Of a stretch of DNA of 64,000 nt, positions 1 through 10,563 are shown piece after piece. The notes under the pieces are model-generated. The model did no database searches, was not told the DNA's origin, and saw only the letters and a program-made list of their open reading frames with translations. How positions within the stretch are numbered: position 1 is the first letter of the stretch; each line of letters opens with the position of its first letter. Source of the DNA: Gonocerus acuteangulatus (lineage: Eukaryota; Arthropoda; Insecta; Hemiptera; Coreidae); contig OX328123.1 of assembly GCA_946811695.1 (NCBI GenBank), positions 120,131,515 to 120,195,514 of the forward strand. The letters run 5' to 3'. A program made the position numbers and the translations under genes.

Positions 1-27
1 TTGAAAAAAATGTTCAAACCAAGATAA

Positions 28-230
28 GTCAATTTTGGTTAAATCTGGAATTAAGGAGGTATTATAAAAAAAAAAATGATAAACAGACATGCGGAGTTTT
101 GGAATGTTCGTAAATACATATTCTTAAATATCTGGAAGGCGATTTTCAATGAGTCGATTTTAGTCGGAGAAATAAGTCTTTAAACCTCTGAACGGTTATT
201 TATGTTTTTCTCAGTTTTTATTGTTTGTTG
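28..230 (-). repeat. Degenerate family B (Helitron-like) internal fragment
   Basis: Two stretches match the internal part of the family B elements seen later (for example 41040-41780), in the same order: the block around 'tttggttaaatctggaatta' and the block 'cggagaaataagtctttaaa'. Both termini and the (TA)n tract are missing, so this is an old internal fragment. Confidence 0.5.
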
Positions 231-299
231 TTTTTTTAATCCATTTTAGCAGAAATTGAATTTTTCGGTAAAACAAGGTGCGTGAAATGAGAAACTATT

Positions 300-1560
300 T
301 CTGGTTGTTTCAATAGGGCTCTGAAAGGAGAAGGTGAAACCCCTCACATGAAGATATCATTGGAATAGGTGTATAATTGTTCACATATCTAAGCCATGCT
401 TCCGAATTAAAAGTTATGAGATAAGAACTGTATGGAAATGCGCTGATTTAGGCATGTTCTGGCAGTTAGGACGTTTTTTAAAGGTGATTGTCTTTGGAAA
501 ATTGTTTTTAGTAGCAAAATATGTCTTACTAGCACTAGCTATTTACTAATGACAATTGTAAGGCCTGCGCTTTGATTGTTTCCTCCAATTACCTGTAGAA
601 GCAAGTGGAGTGGGCGATAGTAGTGGAGACAACACCGCAGCCCCTATGGTCTACTTGTTTGATGGCTTGCACAAAGCTCTCCAGGATCTGGGGGCGTGTC
701 TATCTAATCAACGGGTTTGCCGCATGTTATCAGCTCCAAGGCATACATGCATAATGAACCTATATAAAGGACAAACATGGGTAATGCGTCATAGCGTACC
801 TGTGATTGTTTATGTTTTAGACACCCTTCTAGAACACCGATAGTGTTGCCAAGACACGAGTATAGTCGGGCTTTTGCCCCAAATGACTAATGTTCAGGAG
901 GGGAAGAATATTTTTCCCTCCTTGCAATTAATAGCCAACACCCTTAGTGGAAAACTAACCGGCTGCATTGCCTCTGGGGTAATGCATGAAACTATTGACT
1001 TGTATGATAAGAATAACTGACATTGCAACACATTGATCTTTCAAAAGCGGACTTTGACATATTTAATGAGTGTTAATACTAAAATAAATGTTCTTCACGC
1101 ACGAGCAACGCAAACTACTTCTCAGCTCTGTGTTGAATTTGAATCAAGCTGCAGTGTAATGTGCGTAAACCAACCGAAACATACATATACAATAAATACA
1201 AAAAATACTACTGGTGATGGTTCCTATAAACTGCCTAATACGCGGGTCTCTTCCCTATGGAAGGAAAGAGGAAACACACTAAAAGTCTTGCATAACACAA
1301 TACAAATTTGTCTGAATCTTCTGACAAAAGCTGCTTGAGAGACCAAAATCTTCTTACAAATAGCACTTATTCCATCAGCTACCTACATTCTTTCTTTTGT
1401 TCATTACTTCACTTACAACATTTTGACTATATCATTCATTATTTTAATATTATGCTTTTTTATGTACTTTTAAGTAGTAATTTGTCTTCATTGGCGGCTA
1501 CTGGCAACAAATTATTACTTACCAGATCTACCAGAGTAGATTTTAATTTATTGTTAATAA
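300..1560. other. Unassigned AT-rich sequence
   Basis: No recognisable gene or repeat. The short ORFs here (up to 101 aa) have no domain, no compositional bias and no splice context that would support coding. Confidence 0.4.
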
Positions 1561-1570
1561 GCTAACAAGG

Positions 1571-1700
1571 AGTCTCCCCGTGGTGTAGTGGCTAACGCCT
1601 TAGATTTTTATGTAAGAGACGGGGGTTCGAGTCCCTTCAGCAGCAGGAATGTTTCTCATCTCATGGTTCGCTGAAGAGGTTCCTTGGTCTGAAATTGTGG
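1571..1700 (+). repeat. SINE2 copy (tRNA-derived head, partial body)
   Basis: The tRNA-like head has an A-box region (gtggtgtagtggctaacgcc) and a B box (gggttcgagtccc) about 35 nt later. It is followed by a body reading 'aggaatgtttctcatctcatgg', shared with the SINE2 copies at 1826-1986 and 43854-43996. It is not a functional tRNA: no matching acceptor strand follows the B box. Confidence 0.65.
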
Positions 1701-1825
1701 GTTTATGGTATAAACCAACATCTACTGAACGGACTCTGCTTGTTTATGAAGTCATCGAAGCGTTTGTGTGGAGATGTTAAATTTTGAGTTTCGTTTCTCA
1801 CATGGAAATCCAAATGCTTGTCTCT

Positions 1826-1986
1826 CTTGTGTTATTTTTTTACGGGGCACTGTCTTCTTGGCTATTAGCCCCAACATCCATCGTGCAACAGGGATTATTC
1901 TTAATGGGCCTGAAATGAGAAAGATCTCGCTGCCGGCAGGACTCGAACCCATGAGAATCAGAGGCGTTAGCCACTAGACCACGGGT
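1826..1986 (-). repeat. SINE2 copy, near full length
   Basis: On the minus strand this reads a head (cccgtggtctagtggctaac), a B box (gggttcgagtcc), a body, and a tail ending 'gccccgtaaaaaaataa'. The same order of blocks occurs at 43854-43996. The head derives from a Pol III tRNA promoter. No clear target duplication is visible, so the copy is old or was trimmed. Confidence 0.7.
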
Positions 1987-1999
1987 TATCAAACTTATA

Positions 2000-2940
2000 A
2001 ATATACATATACAGTGTGCCACAGACTCGAGGTTCGAAGCTAATACCTAAGCAACCGCTTAAGATAAATTTGAAATATGTTTTCTGTATGTCGGGATTAA
2101 AAAATCCTACAAAAAGATACATATGCCATATTATTATAAACAATAACTCAGCACGTTTGCAAAAAAAAATCCTGGAAAAAATAATGAAGTATGTCGAGTT
2201 GCACACCTTATTTTGAGAATTTTCCTGCTGAGTACAAACGGGAAATATCATTTTCAAAACGTTCTAAAATAACAAGATCATAACAGTTATGGCGACAAAA
2301 AAGACTCCTTTATGTGTAACATTTTTGTCAAACTCTCCTGTTCTAGGATTTACATTAATGCTTTTTTCTCTAGACCTTAATTCCTAATATTTTTCAGTAA
2401 AAATTAAAATTATTTTATCCTTTTCATTTCGTTTTTCATTAGGATTCAAAGCCGGAAAATGTACAAATTTTACTTGAGATTTAATTTTGCGAATAATAGA
2501 ACTCTCAGAAAACGTTTTCATTTACTTTTTCCTAGTCGTTTTATCCCCCGCTAGAGAAAAATAAATAAATGTAAATAATAACTGTCTGCGTGGTTACCTT
2601 TGAGATGAGCAAGAAGTTGCAATGGTTTTCTCAGGTTATAAAATATTAGTAAAACCTCAATTTCATAAATTTCTTTTCGGAAAATAAGCGGGCTACTCTA
2701 ATGCATTTTTCGGTTGTCCGGCTATATTCCATGGTTTAAGCTGCGTACAAATCATATTTATAGATCGGGAATGGTTTCAACCCATGTCATACTATCTAAA
2801 CTGCCTGTACGTGGCTTCACTACGTGAAACCTGAACAGCACACCTGGCCATTTCGGTCAACTATTTCATAAGGAAAAAAAAAACAATCCTTTTTAAAATA
2901 TCATCTTTTTGTACTTTTGAAATGAATTTATTTATTGAGA
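2000..2940. other. Unassigned AT-rich sequence
   Basis: Nothing recognised. ORFs are short and overlap on both strands without coding character. Confidence 0.4.
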
Positions 2941-2944
2941 TTTC

Positions 2945-3060
2945 ACTCATCTTCAAAAATGTCTTCAAATATTCATCCATCCTATATACTAGATACAAAA
3001 AATGATCCCCGTTTAAATACCTATACACAGGAATATAGGGATTTCCTATATTTATAAATT
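2945..3060 (-). repeat. Family A (Helitron-like) 3' fragment, degenerate
   Basis: This matches the block next to the 3' end of family A copies: 'cactcat', 'aaaaatgtcttcaaat', 'ttcatccatcct' and 'aatgatccccgttt' occur in the same order and spacing as at 35000-35085. The terminal stem-loop is lost. Confidence 0.6.
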
Positions 3061-3340
3061 TGTATTTATAAATATATATGCACATTCATACATATTGTTG
3101 TCCCTGTGAAGACGGTGACCAGATTATGTCTGTGACCACAATTTTTGTTTTTACAAATCAAACTTGGTAGCATCGTAAAGGATTTGAGGTGTTAGTTGAC
3201 CAGAAAAATCGGTACTTATGAACGAGTGGGGACACAAACACACATAATAAATACTCTTAAAATACACATAACAAGCTAAGCGCTATCATACAATAAATAC
3301 ATTCACTCTTGTAGAACATATACATAAATAATTTATTTAG

Positions 3341-3425
3341 GTATTTATTTAAATTTTAACGTCCAATTATTAATGACCACGAATTTTAGGACGGGTTATC
3401 TATAGGTTATCACCCTTTTGTAGTT
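3341..3425 (-). repeat. SINE1 3' tail fragment
   Basis: Reverse complement of the SINE1 tail: 'tatttatttaaattttaacg', then 'gaattttaggacgggttatc', then 'tataggttatcaccctttt'. The head is missing. Confidence 0.7.
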
Positions 3426-3754
3426 GTAATCTGCAATTATAATTTTAGTGCTATGGAGAATTCTTATAAATAATTTACAACAATTTTGCATATTACTGGA
3501 GCTATAATTGCAGATTATAACTTTTAAGGCATTTAAATATTTTATCAATTTTTTCAAGGACTCCTCTCTTTTCGACAACAGGCCATTCGGAGCTTGGTGT
3601 CTTACCTGATCATCTGCCAGTCCAATATTAATGCCTAACACCGAGATTGCTACCACATGTTTCGCACTGAGTTTCTTGACAAAACCTGGTCCAATACAAT
3701 GGTTTGATTACTTTCATAGGCAAACTGTTTTTGGGAGGGGACTGGAACGTAGCC

Positions 3755-3894
<140 letters not shown>

Positions 3895-4009
3895 GTAATA
3901 AAACATACTTTCTCATTTGTACATCCGGATCACTTGTCAGCAGTTCGACGTATTAAGCAGATTTTCATTCCTTGTGGAGGGAGAAAACACGATTGTAAAA
4001 GTGTAAATT

Positions 4010-4580
4010 AATGGTTTAGGTGTTTCAAGTGACTGAAACGCTATGAAATTAAGCTAATCTGCCAGTAATTAGAGTTAATTTATTCTTAGCAGAAATTGTG
4101 GAGATAACAATCTAAACAAGGTTAGGAATTCACAGGGATGGTTAATGGGGAGCTGAGCCCGCTAAGTGGAAGTTATGGCAAGACCTGCTTCATATTGAAA
4201 GTTTCCGCTGCCCAACTCCACTACAGGCTGTATGTTCGAGAAAATTAAACAACTTTACCAGTTTAAATCGTACTATATGTTGGAAGGTTCAGTTATGTGA
4301 TATATATTTTTTTTTTTTCCATTTGGAACAAGTAAAACATTATAAGTTAATGAAACACATTGTGAAAGTTGTTTTTTAATTATTCCTCCCAAACTGTAAG
4401 TCAGAAAATTCATTTTATCGGCGGTCTGGTTCCGCACCTATTAAATTATATATGTGTATAATAATTGTAATTCTGGGCTGTTACGTCATTTTTTTGGTTT
4501 TTTCTTTTGTAATTAATTTCTATTTTCTGCTGAGTATGGTACATTTTTCCGTCTTTTTAATTAAGGAAAAACTTAACTTT
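4010..4580. other. Unassigned sequence
   Basis: No gene or known repeat recognised between the two microsatellites. Confidence 0.4.
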
Positions 4581-4583
4581 TTT

Positions 4584-4587
<4 letters not shown>

Positions 4588-4644
<57 letters not shown>
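4588..4644. repeat. (TG)n microsatellite
   Basis: About 28 uninterrupted TG repeats after a short T tract. Confidence 0.98.
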
Positions 4645-4646
<2 letters not shown>

Positions 4647-4859
4647 GGGACCGATTAGCAAGGAGGGATTTTAAGGAATAGATAATGGGCAAATATTTTA
4701 GAGAAGCGTAAAGTCCTTTCAATACTATAATTTACACTCAGGTTACTATTACATACATAAATATCATAAACCACAAAATGAGAGAAAAAAATTTAGTGAG
4801 AGAAACAGCTATTTAGGGATAACAACTATTCCCTTTTGGGGGAGTTTAGAGAATATTTG

Positions 4860-5240
4860 GAGCTGACCTACCTCTCATCGCCATCTCGGCCAAGACCTCG
4901 GGAACGGGGGTGGAGTCTGACCCATCGGAGGTAAGCCAGCTTTTTATATCCTTTAACCCCACCCCTGCTTTAGCACGTGGCTGGACGAGAAACTCTCGTC
5001 AGGTCTTAAACCTTCCAGGAAATCTTACGAATCAGCCAGGTTCGATTCCAACAACCCAGACGCAACGGTTGCGGATTCGTTGTTCCCACATCTCCAGAGA
5101 TGGACAGCCAACCTTTTCTCTCATCTTTTCTAACAGCCTTACATGTAGGCTTTCAAGGCGTTTCCTCCCTCCCTTAATGGGGAGAAAACCCGATTCAAGG
5201 GAAAAATTTCATGTTTCAGAACTCAAGCAAATAATGGATA
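4860..5240 (+). other. GC-richer segment with a B-box-like motif, unclassified
   Basis: This is markedly richer in G+C than its surroundings. It contains GGTTCGATTCC at 5039-5049, a perfect Pol III B-box consensus. The A-box-like TAGCACGTGG about 70 bp upstream is weak and too distant. A 114-aa ORF crosses it but shows no domain. It may be an old SINE or a fragment of another repeat. Confidence 0.3.
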
Positions 5241-5264
5241 GATCAAGTAAATAATGGAAAATAC

Positions 5265-6360
5265 ATTTTGAATGGTTAATTTTCTTTTGTCTCGTTTTTG
5301 AATTGATTAACACTACTTAACTAGATAACTACTCTTCTGTATTCCTTTTTCTTTTTTTTTCTTTTTTTTTTTTTTGTAATAGAATTTACTTAAGAATGAG
5401 TGAAAGTTGAGGAGGAGATCGAGTAATTTTCCCTTGGAGATGGTACAGCGGTATTTTGACGCGAGAATTTCATTTTTGTGGGATCTTTTTGCAGGTGTTT
5501 ACATTTTTCACAAAATATATAGAAGGAAAAAAAAGATAAGAACAAGCAATGACACTCCTAAAAGGAAAGATTAGGCAATTCCTTGGCGTTGGAATATTTC
5601 TAAGTATATTCTGACTCGTTAAATCAAATGAAACAAGGCGATCTCTAAACGTTTTCTAGAAAAAGGGGTAAATCTAGAATTTTCTTGTATATTAAAACTA
5701 CTTTTTGATTCTTGTGAAATGTATGTACTAAGATGAAGTAGGGTTAATTGAGTGAGAACTGAGATTTAAAATGTTTAGTTTCATTTTAAGTCGAAGAAAT
5801 ATCGCAATATTATGGGAAACACGAGTATAAATTTCGATATGACTATTTCAAGTGGATATGCTTGAAATTTCAGAAATATGTTTTACGAATAACACAAGAT
5901 TTATGTATATTTTGAGAGCGCGGCAAGATGACGCAGTCTCTAAGTTGTTTTGTTCGATGCGGAATACCTTCACTTACTCATAGCACAAATTTTTGACGAG
6001 TTGTTTATTGTATTTCTTTATTTATTGGCTTGAAGAGATCCAATAAATTTATAAATTATTAACCCAGGGTCAGTATCAAATTTAAAAATTAACAGAAAGG
6101 CATGTAAAATGTATAATAAAAAATAATAATAAAATGATTAGTAACCATAATGATATTTTGGATTAGAATAAATGGGAAGTATATTATCCTGAGATAAGAA
6201 ACTTTGACGTGATTTATTTATTAACCTAGTCAATGCTGGTCATTCTAGCATCCACTTTTCTCGTCTTCATCTGTAATTATTAAAAAATACAGAAGAATAC
6301 AGCTGTCATTAACAGCACAAATAAAGGAGATATTTGACTCGTTCCGGAAATGGTATCTAG
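5265..6360. other. Unassigned AT-rich sequence
   Basis: Contains T-rich tracts near 5341-5375. No gene or repeat family recognised. Confidence 0.4.
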
Positions 6361-6365
6361 AGTAA

Positions 6366-6492
6366 AGCATTCTTTCCAGACAGAATAGGGCTGATGCCTT
6401 TCCTTTTTTCGAAAGAAAATCCACTTCTCCTAGTGAAAATCGAACCCACGATCATTGGCACAGAATACTCAGGTCTTAGTGCACACGAGGAT
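6366..6492 (-). repeat. SINE1 partial copy (head and proximal body)
   Basis: On the minus strand it carries the SINE1 head with B box (gggttcgattttcac, one change from consensus) and the body motif 'ttttctttcgaaaaaaggaa', as at 11626-11839. The tail is missing. It lies just upstream of a complete copy on the same strand. Confidence 0.7.
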
Positions 6493-6565
6493 AAAACAAT
6501 TCGAATCATATTAACCAATGATAAAACAACCATAAATTAATATGTGGCCAAATTAAAATATATTA

Positions 6566-6777
6566 TTTATTTATTTACATTTTAACGTACATTATAATTA
6601 ACTAAGAATTTTAGGACGGGTTATCTATAAGTGACCACCTCTTTCTAACCACGAGAGGGATGATGTATTTTCCTTTTTCCAAAGAAAAGCTACCACCCCT
6701 AGTGGGAATCGAACTCACGACCCTTGACACGGAGGTTTAACTGCTCAGGCCTTAATACTCACGGCCAAGGGGCCTCC
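6566..6777 (-). repeat. SINE1, complete, with 12-bp target-site duplication
   Basis: Read on the minus strand: a tRNA-like head starting 'ggaggccccttggccgtgag', a B box (gagttcgattcccac), a body (ggtggtagcttttcttt), and a tail ending in AAATAAATAAAT. The 12-bp sequence TAAAATATATTA is present on both sides (6554-6565 and 6778-6789). This perfect duplication shows L1-type retroposition by a partner LINE and gives exact ends. Confidence 0.88.
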
Positions 6778-6935
6778 TAAAATATATTAAAAAAGTTAGT
6801 TAGTATGATCCTCTAAGCATAATATGTTAATAACATATTATATACGAGTAACTAGTAACCTATTTCATTTCGTATTACGAATCATATGATTCTATAAACG
6901 CCTGGTTTATGCAATTATTCCATTAATCCACCAGG

Positions 6936-7289
6936 ATGAAGGTTAACTACGAAAGTGGGTCTCAAGTAAAAAGTGTTTTGGCCCTTATGCTCATATCGTT
7001 CTGTCTCTTCGTTTGGGTTTGGTCCAAATTACTAGTGCCAATTTATATGAACGAAACACCGCACATGGATCCTTTTCCTACTGCCAATGAAATGGGCGAA
7101 TCTATCTTCTCATGCGAATGTGCAGGTCATGAAATGGAAGACAATCCAGTAGAGCGATATCGCCGAGAAAGACCCAAACCTAGAAAAGACTTTCCGTGGC
7201 TGAAGGTAGGTGCAGATATTCCGCTTATTGACATTCCACTATTCAATACACTGCGCAAGAACTGTGAAACCATCTCATCCAAGAAATAA
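6936..7289 (+). CDS. Candidate small single-pass membrane protein, family unknown
   Basis: The 117-aa ORF starts at ATG and ends at TAA. Residues 11-33 are strongly hydrophobic (LALMLISFCLFVWVW) and would form one membrane helix or signal anchor after a short polar N-terminus. The rest is polar, with a Cys-Glu-Cys motif near residues 60-62, a basic run (RYRRERPKPRK, about 74-84) and a Pro/Ile/Leu-rich stretch near the end. An AATAAA polyadenylation signal lies about 12 nt after the stop. The bases before the ATG (ttccattaatccaccag) look like a 3' splice acceptor, so this may be the last exon of a split gene. It is the only ORF outside mobile elements with mixed, protein-like composition, and it is not repeated in the window. 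I do not recognise the family; a chance ORF or an old retrocopy is possible. Confidence 0.45.
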   Translation: MKVNYESGSQVKSVLALMLISFCLFVWVWSKLLVPIYMNETPHMDPFPTANEMGESIFSCECAGHEMEDNPVERYRRERPKPRKDFPWLKVGADIPLIDIPLFNTLRKNCETISSKK

Positions 7290-7456
7290 GACCAGACGAA
7301 ATAAATGACCTGAAAGTAGTATTTTTTTTTTTTTTTGTTTTGATTATCATGTAAATAACGCTTAGTATCGAAGGAAATGCAATATTCTTTACGCCAATAA
7401 TGCAGAAGGTCATCAAATAGGATCCTAGAGTCCTGTGTTCTTCAGGTAAGCCAGTA

Positions 7457-7642
7457 TTAGCACTTACTGAAGTGTAATGCAGCTATTGAGGTTGCACTCA
7501 TGACAGAAGTTTTAAAAATTGGCGACAAACCTTCATATTTAAGCAAAATATTCAGTAATGCACACTACCCGCCTTTTCAGTGAAGTGCTTTGTTATAAGC
7601 ACTTCACTGAAAAGGCGGGTAGTGTGCATTACTGAATATTTT

Positions 7643-7646
<4 letters not shown>
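7457..7646 (-). repeat. Family A variant (Helitron-like), 3' part
   Basis: On the minus strand the 3' terminus (TTAG at 7457-7460) reads CACTT-loop-AAGTG followed by CTAA. Upstream is 'cttctgtcatgagtgcaacc', as in other family A copies. The rest is half of a palindrome built from family A 5' sequence. It is interrupted at 7646 by the LINE and resumes at 11574. Confidence 0.6.
7524..7646. repeat. Near-perfect palindrome split by the LINE insertion
   Basis: Bases 7541-7590 are exactly inverse-complementary to 7597-7646, around the 6-nt loop TGTTAT. With the LINE and one duplicate removed, the right arm continues at 11574-11590, pairing with 7524-7540 with one mismatch. The total is 67-bp arms. 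The sequence is related to the 5' end of family A elements (compare 37420-37470). Confidence 0.85.
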
Positions 7647-7675
<29 letters not shown>

Positions 7676-7737
7676 ATTTATTTATTTGAAATCTGTACAG
7701 GTTAAAAGTACAATGATCAAGTATGTTGATCCAGATA

Positions 7738-10563
7738 TTATGTACAAGTTGACAAAACTGGCAAAAGTAAAATAAAATAAAAATAAAAAAAATACAAAAT
7801 TTGGAAGAAGCCAACCATTGTTGGCACTTCCAGAGGTGTCTTAATAAATATTTTATTGATCATGAAAAGATCAGGCAAGTAAATTGTCTTGGGGCCACTG
7901 TCTCTTAAGCCGCCTGGGAGGATTGTCTGGATGTATTGGGAAGATAAGGATTGACCTACGGGATTAGGATGGTAAGACAATTTGGAGTGGAACGTTTGGA
8001 AACGGGTTTTAGCGAGGTCAAGGACAATTGGGATGTTGAGGTCATTGTGTAGGGTTTTGTTGGATACATAGAAAGGGGCATTTACAATTTTACGGAGGAC
8101 TTTCGACTGGAATGCCTGTATTCTGTTGATGTTGGATGTTTTTGCAGATCCCCAGAGTTCAAGTCCGTATGTCCATATTGGTCGGATGATTGTTTTATAT
8201 ATCGTAATTTTGTTCTGTGTCGATAGTTTAGATGAAGGTCCAAGGAGTCGTTTAAGTAGTCCGTATCGTTTGTTCAGTTCTTGTCTTTTCAGTCTCGTGT
8301 GAGGGTTCCATGTCAGTCGGCTGTCAAGGTATAATCCTAGATATCGAACCTCGCTGGATGTTGGTAGTGGAGTGTTTTTGAGGTAGACTGTAGGACATGA
8401 TCTCCGGTTTAGAGTGAATGTTACCTGTTTACATTTTTCAGGGTTGATTTTAATTCTCCACCTTTCACTCCAATGCTGAATAGCGGTAAGATGTTCCTGC
8501 AGGTATTGGGATGCTACTGAAGGATCAGGGGAAGTTGATAGGATGGCAGTATCATCTGCGTAGGTGGTCAGTAAGGTTTCAGGGTGTGTGGGAATATCCG
8601 CAGTGTAAAGGAGGAAAATGAGAGGACCAATAATACTTCCTTGGGGAACTCCAGCATGTATGGAGCAGGTCGGGGAAAAAGTTGTACCTTGTTTGACTTG
8701 AAAGGATCTGTTTGAAAGGTAGGATTTGAGGATAAGGAAATAGGTGTGTGGAAGTATAAGCTTTACTTTGTAAAGTAATCCCGGGTGCCAAACCCGATCG
8801 AATGCTTGAGCAACGTCGAGAAAGGCACTCGTGCAAAAACTCTTACGTTCAAGCGAGGATGATATTGAGTCTACAACTCGTAAACACTGTTGTATGGTGG
8901 AATGCTGGAAGCGGAAACCAAATTGGTGGTTGGGGATTTTCTTCGAGGACTCTATGATAGGAAGGATTCTTTTGTAAAGGAGTTTTTCAAATATTTTGGA
9001 CATTAGTGGCAGAAGGCTGATTGGTCGATAGGAAGAAGGGCAATCGGGAGGTTTGAAAGGTTTGGGAATAACAATAATAACTGAGTGTTTCCAGGGGTTC
9101 GGGAAATGGGTTGTTCTTAGGATTGAGTTGTACAGGTATGTAAGGAATATAATGGCCTTCTGGGGGAGGTTTTTGAGAATTGTGGAGGTGATGAGGTCAT
9201 AACCGGGAGATTTCCTAGGGAGGTGTTTGATGATGTATTTAACTTCGGACGGATGGAAAGCTTTGGGAGGGAAAGACAAAGGTAAAGGAGCATTCAGGTA
9301 GTCTACGATATCTTCATCATAGGAGGGGTTCGTTTGAGGATTAGGGGAAAATACTGAAGTCAGGTGTGTGGAGAGGAGTAGCGCCTTTTCTTCGTCACTT
9401 CTGGCCCAGGACCCATCACTGCGTTTGAGTGGGGAAGGAATTGGGTGAAACCTAAGGATTTTACGAGTGACTGTCCACAAAGAACAGTCTTGTGAAGAGA
9501 GGGATGAAAGGTATTCATTAAAGGATTCTGAACGGAATTGAGATAGGGAAGATTTCAGTTGTCGCGTCAGTCTGTTGTATGCGTTTCTGTCGGAGGGATA
9601 ACGTGATCTTTGCCATAGAGCTCTAGCCCGACGCTTGGCTGCGAGAAGTTCTTGGATGTGGGTTGGGAGTTGCAGTTTGGGTGGAGGAGGTAACCTTGTC
9701 CTTGGTCGGCATGAGTTGCGGGCACAGTCCTGAATAACTTTAGTGAAAGTCTCAGTGGCTTTGTCTAGCTCTGTAGGGGTTTTTAGGGAAACGTTTAGGT
9801 CTATGGAGCGCTCTACGTTGAGCTGAAATGTCTGCCAGTTGATAGGACCAGGAGTAAGGGTTGGTTGTAGAGGTCGGGGTACAGCGGATGAGAAGAGGGT
9901 TAGAAGGATCGCAGAATGGTCCGACGATACGTCGAGGAGCGAATCAACAGAAGTCGCTGTGCCTCCCAAGCCAGATGAGATGAAAAAATCGACTAGGTCA
10001 GGATTGCGGGATGGATCAGTTGGCCAGTATGTTGGTGTGTTTGGCGATATAGGGAGATAATTCTGGGAATTGAGGATATCATACAGGATTCTGCCACGGG
10101 AGTTAGCTGAACGGCTCCCCCACATGGGGTGTTTCGCATTAAAATCACCCCCGGTGAGGAAGCGGGGACCAAAGGTTTGGAATATTGAGAGGAATTCAGG
10201 ATGGTAAATGGTGTGGTTGGGAGAACAATACACTGCGGACAGTATGATGTCGAATGGAGAAAGGGAAAGGGATATGGAAGTTACCTGCAGGCTTGCTGAA
10301 GCGATGCTGGACTCTTGGTGGTGCTTGATCTGGTTCTTGATTAGAATTAGAGTCCCGTGCTGCGCCAGAGATGGATGGTCGGTTCGATAACAGGAGTAAC
10401 CCTTAACACCGAATGACATTGATTTTTTCAGGTGTGTCTCAGTTATTAGTGCAATGTCAATGTTTTTGTCAGTTAGTAAAAGTGTCAGTTCTTGTTGTCT
10501 TGTAGTAAGTCCGTTGGCATTCCACAAAAGAATTGAGAGATGGGTATTATGGAAGTGTTGCAT
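7738..10563 (-). CDS. LINE ORF2: AP endonuclease-reverse transcriptase, intact
   Basis: A 941-aa protein that nicks target DNA and copies the element RNA at the nick (target-primed reverse transcription). The endonuclease spans about 9-225: N15/N17 in WNANGL, E42 in TETH, D140 and N142 in GGDFNAKHPMWG, and the closing SSDHS with D215/H216. The reverse transcriptase spans about 490-760: D583 in AFLDVAQAFDRVW, the GVPQGS motif near 638, and the catalytic YADD at 668-671. A thumb-like region with YLGLYLD follows at 741. No RNase H domain is present. The length suits a Jockey-type pol and there are no stops or frameshifts. The ATG lies inside the end of ORF1 (17-bp overlap), implying coupled translation or reinitiation. 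The C-terminal tail after about 900 is hydrophobic and of unknown role. Confidence 0.93.
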   Translation of the reverse strand: MQHFHNTHLSILLWNANGLTTRQQELTLLLTDKNIDIALITETHLKKSMSFGVKGYSCYRTDHPSLAQHGTLILIKNQIKHHQESSIASASLQVTSISLSLSPFDIILSAVYCSPNHTIYHPEFLSIFQTFGPRFLTGGDFNAKHPMWGSRSANSRGRILYDILNSQNYLPISPNTPTYWPTDPSRNPDLVDFFISSGLGGTATSVDSLLDVSSDHSAILLTLFSSAVPRPLQPTLTPGPINWQTFQLNVERSIDLNVSLKTPTELDKATETFTKVIQDCARNSCRPRTRLPPPPKLQLPTHIQELLAAKRRARALWQRSRYPSDRNAYNRLTRQLKSSLSQFRSESFNEYLSSLSSQDCSLWTVTRKILRFHPIPSPLKRSDGSWARSDEEKALLLSTHLTSVFSPNPQTNPSYDEDIVDYLNAPLPLSFPPKAFHPSEVKYIIKHLPRKSPGYDLITSTILKNLPQKAIIFLTYLYNSILRTTHFPNPWKHSVIIVIPKPFKPPDCPSSYRPISLLPLMSKIFEKLLYKRILPIIESSKKIPNHQFGFRFQHSTIQQCLRVVDSISSSLERKSFCTSAFLDVAQAFDRVWHPGLLYKVKLILPHTYFLILKSYLSNRSFQVKQGTTFSPTCSIHAGVPQGSIIGPLIFLLYTADIPTHPETLLTTYADDTAILSTSPDPSVASQYLQEHLTAIQHWSERWRIKINPEKCKQVTFTLNRRSCPTVYLKNTPLPTSSEVRYLGLYLDSRLTWNPHTRLKRQELNKRYGLLKRLLGPSSKLSTQNKITIYKTIIRPIWTYGLELWGSAKTSNINRIQAFQSKVLRKIVNAPFYVSNKTLHNDLNIPIVLDLAKTRFQTFHSKLSYHPNPVGQSLSSQYIQTILPGGLRDSGPKTIYLPDLFMINKIFIKTPLEVPTMVGFFQILYFFYFYFILLLPVLSTCT

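Noticed and set aside
610..843. 77-aa ORF near the left edge
   Set aside because: No domain, no splice or polyadenylation context; not distinguishable from a chance ORF.
1571..1640. Possible tRNA gene (also at 1920-1986, 11626-11700, 43930-43996, 54135-54203)
   Set aside because: A and B boxes are present, but there is no matching acceptor stem and each is followed by a shared SINE body; these are tRNA-derived SINE heads.
9839..10390. Plus-strand ORFs of 60-73 aa inside the LINE
   Set aside because: Antisense shadows of the intact LINE ORF2.
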